Shown here in pieces: positions 35,045-44,384 of a DNA stretch of 52,500 nucleotides (its first letter is position 1; each line of letters opens with the position of its first letter). Made by a program: the position numbers and the translations under genes. Source of the DNA: Prorocentrum cordatum (taxonomy: Eukaryota > Sar > Dinophyceae > Prorocentrales > Prorocentraceae); assembly GCA_963575745.1 (NCBI GenBank), contig CAUYUJ010000747.1, positions 285,312-337,811 of the forward strand, read 5' to 3'. The notes under the pieces are model-generated. The model searched no databases and had not been told where the DNA came from. It worked only from the letters and a program-made list of their open reading frames with translations.

Positions 35045-35491
35045 GTCGGCCGGCTGGAGGCCATCGTGGACACCGGGGCCTGGGCCAATTTGTGGGGGCA
35101 GCGTTTCACTATGAACCTGGCCGTTCACGCACTGGCTTCAGCCCACAGAGGAGAGGCCACTCGATGTAGCAGGAGTGGGCAACGGTTCACAGGTAGCCAT
35201 TAGGAGGTACACTCCCCAATCGCGGGCCCCACCCGCGATGTCGCGACCACTCAGCACGGCACGCGCGCTCTTGCTGTGAAAGGCGACGGGTGGAATCTCC
35301 CTGCCCTACTTGGCCTGCAACACACGCAGTCCAACATCCAAGCGCCCCGCATTTCCCGGTCCGGGGGGGAACAGATCATTTGGAGCCCTGGCACTATGCA
35401 TTTTGATGCAGAGTCGGCTTGGCAATGCGCGAATGTGCCAGTCGACAATTCTGACCAGCTGCAACCACCGACCGAGGGGACTCCCACCTGA
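35045..35491 (+). pseudogene. Retroviral-type aspartic protease of the copia-like element
   Basis: 'VDTGAWANLWG' at 35066-35098 contains the catalytic DTG (35069-35077). It is followed in the next frame by 'LDVAGVGNGSQVA' (35160-35198) and, back in the first frame, by 'NLPALLGLQ' (about 35295-35321). The second half continues to 35491 ('IIWSPGTMHFD'). These three blocks in this order are characteristic of dinoflagellate copia proteases. Two frameshifts and intervening stops inactivate it. Confidence 0.75.
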
Positions 35492-35496
35492 GCAGC

Positions 35497-37110
35497 TTGC
35501 ACTACGAGCCGTGGGCAGAGACGCGCGGACAGCGACTCGAGAGACAGCGAGAGCTCCAGGAGTTCAAGATACAGCTTCTCAACCCCAACGTACAAGCACG
35601 GGCGCTGGGCGCACCTCAGAGAGCAGGCCACGATTTTCTCGCGGCTCCAGGGTCTTCGCCACACTGGCATGACGCACTTCAGCTACGACCCCATCTCGCA
35701 GGGTTCAGAGGGGAAGTATAGCACCGATGACCCAACGCAGCCGTCGCACAAGGGGGAGGATTGGGCCAGTCCGCACGGCTGGCTCGGCCGACCTGCCTTG
35801 GAAGAAGCGGGAAGCAGGACCAGGACGTCCTTCCTGGGCCCTGGTGAAAGGACGGGGGCCCCTCACGAGCACTACAGGAGCACGGATGCGACGTCGTTCG
35901 CACCACCAACTACGAGGGTGCCATCATGACCTTAGCCGATCCAGTTTTCCAGCACTCCACCTACCACATGGCGTGGATCATGCGACACGGACATGGAGGA
36001 TTCCCACCTCATCCTCGGCCCCTTTCCCGACGGGCGTCCCAGAATCATGAGTTTTGGCACCAGAACAGCGAATTGCGGACGCCGCGGCCAGCATCACAAA
36101 CGACCACCAGCACAACAGACGATCGACGCGCAGGCGGCATTTGCAGTTGCACAGGGCATGCCACAAACCCTTGGCCCCAGAGGCCAAGCACAGCAGCAAA
36201 GATTTCACTGCGCTGACCGAAGCAACTATTCTCAACCAGCTGTGCGGGTGCAATATCAAGCTCAAGGACTGCGAGGACCATTTGGCGATTGTAAACTACT
36301 CTGACGGGCCGCGAGGTCTCGCGCCGGTCGCCACCTTGCAGTACTTCGACCAGCTCGGGCGCGACACGCAGAGCGCGCCCTCCACGAGGCACGGCGGCCG
36401 CTTGGGCAGCAGACCCAGCGAGGCCTCGCCGCGACACCGAGCAGCGCGCCAAGGGCCACGACGCAGGGCAGCACGCCCACAGGAGCATACACGACGAAGC
36501 AGCCGATGGTTTTACGCGCTCCAGAAGCGCGTTTTCCGGAGCGCGTAATCGACCCTACAGGACAGAGAGACAAGGAGAGAGATAGCTACTACATGTGCTA
36601 ACGCTCGAGACCATAGGTCACAATCTCGTCGCACCGTGCACTTCGAGGACGACCAACCCGGGGAGGCATCGAGCACCCATGTTGCAAGTGCCCCCCCACC
36701 GGCCGCTGAACGACGGGCATTTGGCATTCTGCATTGCCAGGGCCTTCTCCACAGCAGGACGCATTGCCCAGGTCTCGGAAGCCGGTCGTGGAGGACCACC
36801 GCGACGACTGCGGCGCCGACCTCACGGCTTAGGCCCCATATCTCCTCAGCTGGATCCCCAGCCATTGGCGAGCCGGGCGGACTCGTCGAGTACGACCACG
36901 ACGACCTCCATGGCAGCCTCACCTCGGGTTTGCCCATGCGGTGGTTTCATGTTTCGTCAGCCCTGGCATCTGATCGCGATTCTGGGGAGTGCTTATACGT
37001 CAGTTCACCGAGTTCGGCGACATCCACCACCTCGCCGATCTCACCTCCATCGATCACGGCACTGACATCATGGAAACACGCGGTGGAGAGGCGCGGACCA
37101 GCCAACTTGC
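35497..37110 (+). pseudogene. Polyprotein interior, unrecognised
   Basis: Open frames alternate (35497-35721, 35669-35929, 36054-36548, 36636-37226) without a domain I can name. By position they belong to the copia-like element between protease and the next conserved block. Confidence 0.4.
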
Positions 37111-37119
37111 CGTCCGCCT

Positions 37120-37656
37120 CCACTTCAGGGCAGGCGCCAACCCCGACGCGGCCACGGGCTGCGACCTCAGCGACGAGAGCCAGCAGACAGCCGTGGAGCA
37201 GCACATCCGACAACATCGGCCCCTAGTGGCCGCCATGGCCCCCGCCTGCCGGCCCTGCGGACGTCGGGCCACATTCAGCCACAAGTGCAACTACCGCACC
37301 CGGCTTTGACTCAACGAGGGCGCAGCGCCCCACGGCCGATGTTGCGGCCATATTGCACGGCTGCAACTACAGCTGGGCAACTACTTCGTCAGCGGGCAGC
37401 CCGACCCATCGCGGACGCACGACGATGTCGAGCCGCCTTGGCCAGAGGTAGTGTCGAAACCTGGCGTGCAAGAGGTTGCTCGTTGAGGAAGATAACCAGT
37501 CTTGTCTCCAATGCCCCGGACATCTTCGAGCAGGCCGCGCGCGAACCTCAGGCGCGCCAACATCGCGACGCCCAGGTATGGCAATGGAAGATTGCCGAAC
37601 GGCTTGACCAGAGGAGCGCGGACCGACGCCGACGCTTGAGACGAGTACGAGGCTAA
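37120..37656 (+). pseudogene. Conserved domain found between protease and integrase in dinoflagellate copia elements
   Basis: Three pieces in changing frames. First 'CDLSDESQQTAVEQHI' then 'RPLVAAMAPACRPCGRRATF' (about 37160-37270). Next 'APHGRCCGHIARLQLQLGNY' with 'FVSGQPDPS' and 'PPWPEVVSKPGVQEV' (37326-37475). Last 'SLVSNAPDIFEQAA' and 'DAQVWQWKIAERL' (37495-37610). I recall this block from dinoflagellate copia polyproteins, where the AP(T/A)CRPFG and LVSNAP signatures recur. Its biochemical role is not known to me. One stop and at least two frameshifts are present. Confidence 0.6.
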
Positions 37657-37799
37657 TTACGTTTGCATGTGCGACGTTGATGCGGATGTTTTTCCAGCCG
37701 TGGCTCCAGGGGCCTCAGAGTAATCCGTCATGAGTGCCATGGCCGCGACTCGAGTCAACACGCTACACGCTCAAGGCGTGCCGGCGCAATACACGTTGG

Positions 37800-37965
37800 A
37801 TTCGCCATTGCCTTCCCGAGACCCAGCTACCTGCCGGCATCCTCACGGCGCCCCCATCCACCGGAAATGCATTGGCTGCCGCAAGGAAAAGGAGCGCGAC
37901 CATCCGACGCGCGCCCGCGAGCTCAGCAAGCGCGGGTTCGCGGACCCACACACGGCCGCGCCCGC
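37800..37965 (+). pseudogene. Zinc-binding region before the integrase
   Basis: 'PATCRHPHGAPIHRKCIGCR' followed by 'KEKERDHPTRARE'. The spaced Cys/His residues (C..H.....KC.GC....H) match the zinc-binding block that precedes the integrase core in these elements. Frame 37730-38002 is open here. Confidence 0.5.
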
Positions 37966-38184
37966 GCACGGGTCAACACCCACAGGTGCCTGTACGACCT
38001 AGAGGACCACACCCTACCATCGACCCACAACTTCAGCTACCTACAAAAGCTGATTTCGGAGCAGCATACGAGGCAGCACTACCACCAGCGGGCGAGGCTG
38101 GATATGACAAGAATGTAATTTCCCTACTGGCGCCTGCGGGCAACCCAGGAGCCAGCTCCCCCTCCAGCGCTGGGGCTCAGGATA

Positions 38185-38967
38185 GTGGAGAGGCCAACTG
38201 CGTTGCCGATCCGCGACTGCGAGCCAGTCAGGCGGCCGGTACAGCACCGACTCGAGCAGCACTACGCGTCGCCGACGCTGCTGGGGGCAATCGAACGCCC
38301 GCAGATTGGGCTCGCTTCGACATCACCGCGTCACAGCGAGCACTACGCGGCGACCCGCAGGAGTCACGAATGCGAGAGCAGACGAGCTCCGTGCCAGTAC
38401 GTTCGTTTCATTGAGCGACGCGGTGCAATGTTACGACACGCGCTCCATATCCTCGCGGGCAACAGCCTCACCCACGTTGGCGGCGCTACGCCGCGCAACG
38501 TCGTCTTCGGCTGGCAGCCCCCCTGCGCTGCCACCACCGTAAGCAGAAGGGGTTGGGGGGGGCGAGGGCGCCTGCGCCTCGGAACCTGGGCCCGCCGCCG
38601 ACCGCATGTTCGCATCCGTGAAATCGCCCTGCAACGCGTGATTGAGGCCACTTCGACCGCTCGCGTCAATCGCGCCCTCCGCACACGACCCGCCGAAACC
38701 GGGAAGGAAAGCTTTAACGCGGGTGAGCAGGTGGAGATCCGCCGTCCACCCGGCGCGAAAGACGCGCCAGGCTGCGCAGGTCCTGCCATTGTCCTGTCTG
38801 CCGGCCCCGCAAGAGGCAAGGTCGCGGCCAAGTGCCGCAACGTCGAGATGGTCCGCAGACTGCAGCGTGCACGGGCCTGCATCGGCGCCGTCTTCAAGGG
38901 AACCCGCATGTCACGAGCAGGCCCGCCCTGGGATCGCGCGGATGATTCTTGGGGCATGTCGCGCTAG
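38185..38967 (+). pseudogene. Integrase C-terminal region of the copia-like element
   Basis: A 260-codon frame. The first third carries the end of the catalytic core: 'MLRHALHILAGNSLTHVGGA' and 'TPRNVVFGWQP' correspond to the 'lN.l....G.tPy..vfGrqP' block. The rest ('IREIALQRVIEATSTARVNR', 'GEQVEIRRPPGAKDAPGC', 'AGPAIVLS') is the typical C-terminal DNA-binding part. The catalytic D,D,E residues upstream are not recognised. This is the longest intact piece of the element. Confidence 0.75.
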
Positions 38968-39740
38968 GCTCAGGAGCCAGCCAGGGCCCTCGGCCACTGG
39001 GAGGACGAGCGGCGAAAGCAGCTGACCGAGCAGGCTCGGCCACGCCTTGGTGCCCCCGCAGCTTTGAATCAATTGCCCCGATACCAGACGCCCGCGCCGT
39101 GCGTCTTGCACGCGGTCAGAGATCTGCGGGCGACTGGCCGGGCTGCATTCGCGTTCTAGCTATCTGGCGGCCCCCGCCGGAGCCTGAGCGACGTCCGCCA
39201 TCTACATTCGGACGGCGCCAAGTTCGACCGACGCCCGCAGCCCCGTCGGCGAGCAGTGGAAGAACGCCCGCGTCATCCCGTTTGTCTCTGGCGGCGAACA
39301 TCCGATTGCAGCCGACGCCAGGCAGGGCCAAGACGGAGCGTTCGACGTCTGCGCCACCGACATCCCGAAAACGCCGCCTGGGTCACCGAGGCGGCGCAAC
39401 GGCAGCCTTGTCGGCGACCCCCGCAGCGGCCGACAGCGACTTCACTGGCCCAGCAGCACGGCGGAAGGTCTGACTTCCCGGGGTCGGAGGGGCCCGACAG
39501 CGTCAGGGCCGCGGCGACCAAGCGCGACGCCGATCTCCAGTTGGGCGCGGCAGTTCGGCCAAGCCCGCCTGGATTCTCCGCGACGAGGTTATTTGGGAGG
39601 TTCCACGAATCCTGGAATCTGCGCGACGGCGGTTGTTCTGGAAGGTGCACTGGATTTCTTTCCCCAAAAAATCATTTGAAAAACACCCCCCAAAAAAAAA
39701 TATCCTGGCGAAGGACCCAACCATATGCAGTTGTGAGTAT
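38968..39740 (+). other. 3' remainder of the copia-like region; RT not found
   Basis: Open frames (38949-39473, 39256-39897) do not show reverse transcriptase signatures such as the YxDD box. Copia elements normally continue with RT and RNase H here, so the element is truncated or too decayed to read. Confidence 0.45.
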
Positions 39741-39752
39741 CGCAATTGTGAG

Positions 39753-39842
39753 TATCTTCTTCGGTGGCGCTCCCTATGGGGCCACGAACCGCATGAGGGG
39801 TGTGCCGAAATGTGGCGGGGTACACAACGCAAAGGAATACGA
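39753..39842 (-). repeat. Single diverged monomer of the 90-bp satellite
   Basis: Carries GGTGGCGCTCCCTATGGGGC, CACGAA and GGGGTGTGCCGAAATG in the order seen in the array at 40978-41977, but with many changes. It stands 1.1 kb from the array. Confidence 0.8.
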
Positions 39843-39861
39843 TAGATCTGATTACGAGAGA

Positions 39862-40140
39862 AAGAACGCGGGTGAGTCAGAGCGCGAGGGAATCTGAGTA
39901 TGAATGGGTCTGCGCGCGAGTGAATATATTTGCATGAATGCGATCATGGAACCGCCTAGTGTAAGTGTCGAGCATGCCTGTCCGAACACACGTGACACTG
40001 GGCGTGGCCGCCGCAGGCAGCTTCCGCGGGAACCCCGACGGCAGCGTCCGCACGTCGCGACGCCCATGTCGGCACGCCTCTTGCGAGGATCGCGCCCGCT
40101 TTCGGCTCTTCTTTTCCTTCCTCTTTGCCCGCGCACTCCA
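39862..40140. other. GAGTCTGAGCGCG-type patch, then no recognised gene
   Basis: 39862-39945 holds units similar to the 5.2-5.6 kb array (GGGTGAGTCAGAGCGCGAG). 39950-40140 has nothing recognised. Confidence 0.45.
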
Positions 40141-40157
40141 AAATCCAAGGCTGCGGG

Positions 40158-40425
40158 CGCAGCGCAGCGCGGGGTCCCCGCGACGCGCGCTGGTCGCCCC
40201 GGGCGGGGCCCCAGCGACGCGCGCGGGTCGTCCGCTGCGCGAAGCAGAGAGAGCTGACCAGCTAACTGGCTGGCTGATATCGAGCAAGTCTCTGACCGCA
40301 GGGCAGAGCGACGACGGGCGAACGAGGCGCCGGGCCCCCCGCAGCACGGAGTTCCCGCGACGCGCGCTGGTCGCCCCGAGAGGGTCCCAGCGACGCGCGC
40401 GGGTCGTCCGCGGCGCGAGGCCAAA
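40158..40425 (+). repeat. Direct duplication, about 80-bp units 185 bp apart
   Basis: CCCGCGACGCGCGCTGGTCG..CCCAGCGACGCGCGCGGGTCGTCC occurs at 40175-40232 and again at 40353-40413. GCGACGCGCGC is present twice in each unit. The unique spacer includes a CAGCTAACTGGCTGGCTG stretch. Confidence 0.8.
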
Positions 40426-40478
40426 CAATTAGTCGGGCAGTCGAGAGAAGGCGCGGCTCGGGGGAGACGCTCCTCAGG

Positions 40479-40753
40479 TCAGGCCTCGCGGATGAACTCG
40501 GTGAAGCCGAGCTCCCTGGCGAGGGCCGTCGCTTCCCTCCTGCACCGCTTCGTGCGCGCCGCAAACTGCTCCAGCTGCTTCCGCAAGCCCTGCGGCGGCC
40601 CTGCCAGGAAGAACTCGATGCGCGGCGCCCGCATGAGCAGGAGGTCCTCGTGGCGCGTGGCGCGCGAGAGCAGCGCGTAGAGCTCCAGCCACCAGTCGTC
40701 GTCCTCCTTCTTGCCGTTCCCTACCTCGTGGCGGCCGCAATCCAGGATCACGC
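40479..40753 (-). CDS. Superfamily 1 helicase, 3'-terminal exon
   Basis: Minus-strand coding sequence ending at a stop at 40479-40481. It starts in this exon with 'GVILDCGRHEVGNG' (40734-40753), then 'DDDWWLELYALLSRATRHED' (motif VI, with the ALSRA-like 'LLSRA' at 40660-40677), 'LLLMRAP', and a charged helical tail ending 'TALARELGFTEFIREA'. These features match the C-terminal end of Pif1/RecD/UPF1-like SF1 DNA or RNA helicases; the exact subfamily cannot be told from the fragment. Codon use is strongly GC-biased. The exon joins in phase to 40901-40944 if the intervening 147 nt are removed as an intron. The helicase core (Walker A/B) is not in this window's recognised sequence. Whether the gene is expressed cannot be seen. 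Confidence 0.7.
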
Positions 40754-40900
40754 CTGGGCGACGTCGACCGAGGGAGCAGCGCGCCGGGCAGCCGACGGCC
40801 CAGGGCGAGAGTCCACAGGACCGAGAGATGGTCTGGCCGCGGACTGCTCGCGCCCCGGAGGTCTGGCCGCCCCCGGAGCGCCGTTCCCCCGCCCCGTCGC
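40754..40900 (-). other. Probable GC-AG intron, 147 nt
   Basis: Read on the minus strand, the segment begins GCGACGGGGC after ...GCGCGAAG and ends GTCGCCCAG before GCGTGATCC. Its removal brings 'ACQGRTMRE' directly to 'GVILDCGR', the spacing seen in related helicases. GC donors and AG followed by G are common in dinoflagellate introns. The length is a multiple of three and has no in-frame stop, so retention would add 49 codons. Confidence 0.6.
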
Positions 40901-40944
40901 CTTCGCGCATGGTGCGCCCCTGGCACGCCACCGTGGTGATGACC
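40901..40944 (-). CDS. Superfamily 1 helicase, penultimate exon
   Basis: Minus-strand codons read 'VITTVACQGRTMRE'. The 'QGRT' with preceding hydrophobic strand corresponds to the conserved motif (h..h..T.h..QG.T) shortly before motif VI of SF1 helicases. It is preceded on the minus strand by TTTCTCGCACGGCAG|GGTC, a plausible acceptor, so the upstream part (30 bp away from the 90-bp array) would be intron. If no acceptor is used there, the frame continues into the array. Confidence 0.55.
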
Positions 40945-40977
40945 CTGCCGTGCGAGAAATGCGGGGGGGGGGCCGAC

Positions 40978-41977
40978 ATGGGTGGGGGTGACGCATGCGG
41001 GCGGCGGCACTGAGGCCTTCGGTGGAGCTCCCTATGGAGCCACGAAACGTGTGAGGGGTGTGCCGAAATGGGTGTGGGTGACGCATGCGGCCGCGGGCAC
41101 TGGGGCCTTCGGTGGAGCTCCCTATGGAGCCACGAAACGTGTGAGGGGTGTGCCGAAATGGGTGTGGGTGACGCATGCGGCCGCGGGCACTGGGGCCTTC
41201 GGTGGAGCTCCCTATGGAGCCACGAAACGTGTGAGGGGTGTGCCGAAATGGGTGTGGGTGACGCATGCGGGCGCGGGCACTGGGGCCTTCGGTGGAGCTC
41301 CCTATGGAGCCACGAAACGTGTGAGGGGTGTGCCGAAATGGGTGTGGGGGACGCATGCGGCCGCGGGCACTGGGGCCTTCGGTGGAGCTCCCTATGGAGC
41401 CACGAAACGTGTGAGGGGTGTGCCGAAATGGGTGTGGGGGACGCATGCGGCCGCGGGCACTGGGGCCTTCGGTGGAGCTCCCTATGGAGCCACGAAACGT
41501 GTGAGGGGTGTGCCGAAATGGGTGTGGGGGACGCATGCGGCCGCGGGCACTGGGGCCTTCGGTGGAGCTCCCTATATGGAGCCGAAACGAAACGTGTGAG
41601 GGGTGTGCCGAAATGGGTGTGGGACGCATGCGGCCGCGGGCACTGGGGCCTTCGGTGGAGCTCCCTATGGAGCCACGAAACGTGTGAGGGGTGTGCCGAA
41701 ATGGGTGTGGGGGACGCATGCGGCCGCGGGCACTGGGGCCTTCGGTGGAGCTCCCTATGGAGCCACGAAACGTGTGAGGGGTGTGCCGAAATGGGTGTGG
41801 GGACGCATGCGGCCGCGGGCACTGGGGCCTTCGGTGGAGCTCCCTATGGAGCCACGAAACGTGTGAGGGGTGTGCCGAAATGGGTGTGGGGGACGCATGC
41901 GGCCGCGGGCACTGGGGCCTTCGGTGGAGCTCCCTATGGAGCCACGAAACGTGTGAGGGGTGTGCCGAAATGGGTGT
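40978..41977 (-). repeat. 90-bp satellite, 11 units
   Basis: Units start at CACGAAACGTG positions 41041, 41131, 41221, 41311, 41401, 41491, about 41588, 41674, 41764, 41853 and 41943. Most are 90 bp; a few carry small indels. Each has CGCATGCGGCCGCGGGCACT, GGAGCTCCCTATGGAGC (a palindrome) and TGTGCCGAAATGGGTGTG. Because 90 is 30 codons, five or six frames stay open over long distances, giving apparent proteins of 200-457 residues on both strands. No family is recognised and I regard these frames as repeat artefacts. The array may sit in an intron of the helicase gene. Confidence 0.95.
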
Positions 41978-42230
41978 TGATGATGATGATGATGGGAGGG
42001 GGGGGGAGGCAGCGGGAGGAAGGAGAACGCGGGGCACCGTCTCTTCAAAACGAGGACCCAACACCACAGGATGGTTGGGAAAAACATCCCAAAAAAAACT
42101 TGCCAAAAACCGCCCACTCACATGACGGCAAACCTTCCAAAAACGTTTCGCGAACGTTCAAAAAATAACGAAATCGCCAAATGCACCCCGGAAACCCTCC
42201 AAAACATGTCCTCTTGTTCTATATGTACAG
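41978..42230. other. Short spacer with A-rich, CCAAAAAC-type sequence
   Basis: A GAT patch, a G-run, then CCCAAAAAAAA and CCAAAAAC motifs at 42085-42200. Similar CCCAAAAA sequence precedes the lone monomer at 39660-39705. No gene recognised. Confidence 0.5.
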
Positions 42231-42235
42231 GTATA

Positions 42236-42322
42236 AGTATGTGTATATATATATATATGTGTGGACATGTGCATGTACATGTACATGTGTATATATATAT
42301 ATACACATGTGTATAAGTAAAA

Positions 42323-42362
<40 letters not shown>

Positions 42363-42366
42363 AAAT
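42236..42366. repeat. TA/TG/TGTACA-rich stretch and AAAG microsatellite
   Basis: Alternating TATATA, GTACATG and TGTATA sequence to about 42316, largely self-complementary, then ten AAAG units at 42326-42366. Confidence 0.93.
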
Positions 42367-42487
42367 ACATTACTATATTACCTAACAGCGAAGACTGATA
42401 GGTTTCTAGTGGGCGCAAAAGAACGCATCTTGACTGCCCAGGGGGGTCTGGGCAGATGCCGGACGGGTGCCGGGGAAAACCGGGGAC

Positions 42488-42984
42488 TCCCCAGAACCCT
42501 ATCCCAGGCTAGATTTTGACTGCCAGGCCACATTTTGAATGCCCGGAGCCAACTGTAAGCCACTTCGTGTTCTTCGCTTTCCCAGAACACCATTCCCAGG
42601 CCACATTTTGAATGCCCGGAGCCAACTGTAAGCCACTTCGTGTTCTTCGCTTTCCCAGAACACCATTCCCAGGCCACATTTTGAATGCCCGGAGCCAACT
42701 GTAGGCCATTTCGTGTTCGTCGTTTCCCAGAACACCATTCCCAGGCCACATTTTGAATGCCCGGAGCCAACTGTAAGCATTTCGTGTTCTTCGCTTTCCC
42801 AGAACACCATTCCCAGGCCACATTTTGAATGCCCGGAGCCAACTGTAGGCCACTTGGTGTTCTTCGTGTTCCCTGAACACCACTCCTGTACCATATTTTG
42901 ATTGCCTGGAGCCAACTCTGGGCCACTTCGTGATCTTCGTGTTCCCAGAACACCAGTCCTGTGCCATATTTTGAATGCCCGAGC
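42488..42984 (+). repeat. 73-bp tandem repeat, about seven units
   Basis: GCCCGGAGCCAACTG occurs at 42541, 42614, 42687, 42759, 42831 and a variant at 42904, with CATTTTGAATGCCC preceding and TTCCCAGAACACCATTCC ending each unit. Outer units diverge most. Confidence 0.95.
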
Positions 42985-43930
42985 TGAAGCAGGCTGAGGC
43001 CGAGGCAGGCTGAGGCCGAGGCAGGCTGAGGCTGAGGCCGAGGCACGCCGAGGCAGGCTGAGGCTGAAGCTGAGGCTGGCTGACGCTGAGGCAGGCTGAG
43101 GCTGAGGGTGACGCAGGCTGAGGCCGAGGCAGGCTGAGGCTGAGGCTGAGGCAGGCTGAGGCTGAGGCAGGCTGAGACTGAGGCTGAGGCAGGCTGAGGC
43201 TGAGGCTGAGGCAAGCCGAGGCTGAGAGGCTGACGCTGAGGCAGGCTGAGGCTGAGGCTGAGGCCGAGGCAGGCTGAGGCTGAGGCTGAGGCAAGCCGAG
43301 GCAGGCTGAGGCTGAGGCTGAGGCGGATGCAGGCTGAGGCTGATGCTGGGGCTGGGGCTGAGGCAAGCTGCGGCTGAGGCAGGCTGAGGCTGATGCAGGC
43401 TGAGGATGAGGCAGGCTGAGGCTGAGGCTGAGGCTGAGGCCGAGGCAGGCTGAGCCTGAGGCCGAGGCAAGCCGAGGCAGGCTGAGGCTGAGGCTGAGGC
43501 TGATGCTGAGGCAGGCTGATTCTGAGACAGGCTGAGGCTGAGGCTGAGGCAGGCTGAGGCTGAGGCCGAGACAGGCTGAGACTGAGGCTGAGGCTGAGGA
43601 TGAGGCCGAGGCAGGCCGAAGCTGAGACAAGGTGAGGCTGAATGGGGGGGGGAAGGGGGGGGGGAGGAGGGGAGGCTGAGGCAGGCTGAGGCCGAGGCAG
43701 GCTGAGGCCGAGGCAGGCTGAGGCTGAGGCTGAGGCTGAGGCTGAGGCTGATGCTGAGGCTGAGGCTGCAGGCTGAGGCTGAGGCTGAGGCTGAGGCTGC
43801 AGGCTGAGGCCGAGGCAGGCTGAGGCTGAGGCTGAGGCAGGCTGAGGCTGAGGCCGAGGCAGGCTGAGGCTGAGGCTGAGGCAAGCCGAGGCAGGCTGAG
43901 GCTGAGGCTGAAACTGAGGCAGGCTGAGGC
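42984..43930 (+). repeat. GAGGCT hexamer array with GAGGCAGGCT variants
   Basis: About 950 bp of GAGGCT, GAGGCC and GAGGCAG(GCT) units, interrupted only by a G-rich patch at 43643-43675. The minus strand reads as Ser/Ala/Gln/Pro/Leu repeats, which I treat as artefact. Confidence 0.95.
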
Positions 43931-44142
43931 ATCCGTAGGAATCCATAGGAATCCTTAGGAATCCGTAGGCATCCTTAGGAATCCGTAGGCATAGTTAAGC
44001 ATCCTCAGGAATCCTTCGGAATCCCTAGGAATCCCTAGGAATCAGGATTCCTAAGGATTCCTAAGGATTCCTATGGATTCCTAAGGATGCCTAAGGATGC
44101 CTTAGGAATCCCTAGGAATCCTTAGGATTCCATTGGATCCTG
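43929..44142. repeat. 10-bp AGGAATCCTT array that switches orientation
   Basis: AGGAATCCNT units run to about 44043, then reversed ATTCCTAAGG units to about 44100, then forward units again to 44142. The first two parts are mutually complementary. Confidence 0.93.
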
Positions 44143-44200
44143 AGGCCGTTGCCACTGCGACTGTCATTGCGACTGCGACTGCGACTGCGAGAACAGCAGA
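44143..44200 (+). repeat. GACTGC hexamer patch
   Basis: Four to five GCGACT units. Confidence 0.85.
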
Positions 44201-44347
44201 ATTCTACAACTGGATTCTCACCTGAATCGTAAGGGGAATGCTTCCAGATATGCTTATACACATCGCTGTTAGGTTGCTTCGCTGGGATATGTTTGTTTTG
44301 GTGCTTAACACAGAAAAATGAGAGAGAAGAAGCAACAAACAAAACAA

Positions 44348-44349
44348 AA

Positions 44350-44382
<33 letters not shown>
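44348..44382 (+). repeat. Poly(A) tract, about 34 nt
   Basis: Preceded by AACAAAACAAAACA. It could be a retroposed poly(A) tail or a simple expansion; no source transcript is recognised upstream. Confidence 0.9.

Positions 44383-44384
<2 letters not shown>

Larger units (their letters stand above)
31660..39480 (+). mobile_element. Decayed copia-like LTR retrotransposon, plus strand
   Basis: Parts appear in the order expected: gag (31662-33248), zinc knuckle (33470-33520), aspartic protease (35045-35491), a linker domain (37120-37656), a zinc-binding region (37800-37960) and the integrase C-terminal region (38185-38967). Frames change many times and stop codons interrupt. No reverse transcriptase/RNase H is recognised after the integrase, and no LTR pair was seen. 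The ends are therefore the limits of recognisable sequence only. Confidence 0.75.

Noticed and set aside
31660-39480. LTRs of the copia-like element
   Set aside because: I looked for matching direct repeats before 31.7 kb and after 39.5 kb and found none by eye.
40978-41977. CRISPR array
   Set aside because: Units are contiguous 90-bp repeats without unique spacers, in a eukaryotic context.
40479-42121. Proteins of 350-457 residues on both strands across the 90-bp array
   Set aside because: A 90-bp period keeps all frames open. Only the last part of the minus frame (40479-40944) resembles a known family.
42488-42984. CRISPR array
   Set aside because: The 73-bp units are similar over their whole length; there are no spacers.
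44348-44382. Poly(A) tail of a processed pseudogene
   Set aside because: No recognisable cDNA lies directly upstream; simple expansion is as likely. Kept only as a repeat.
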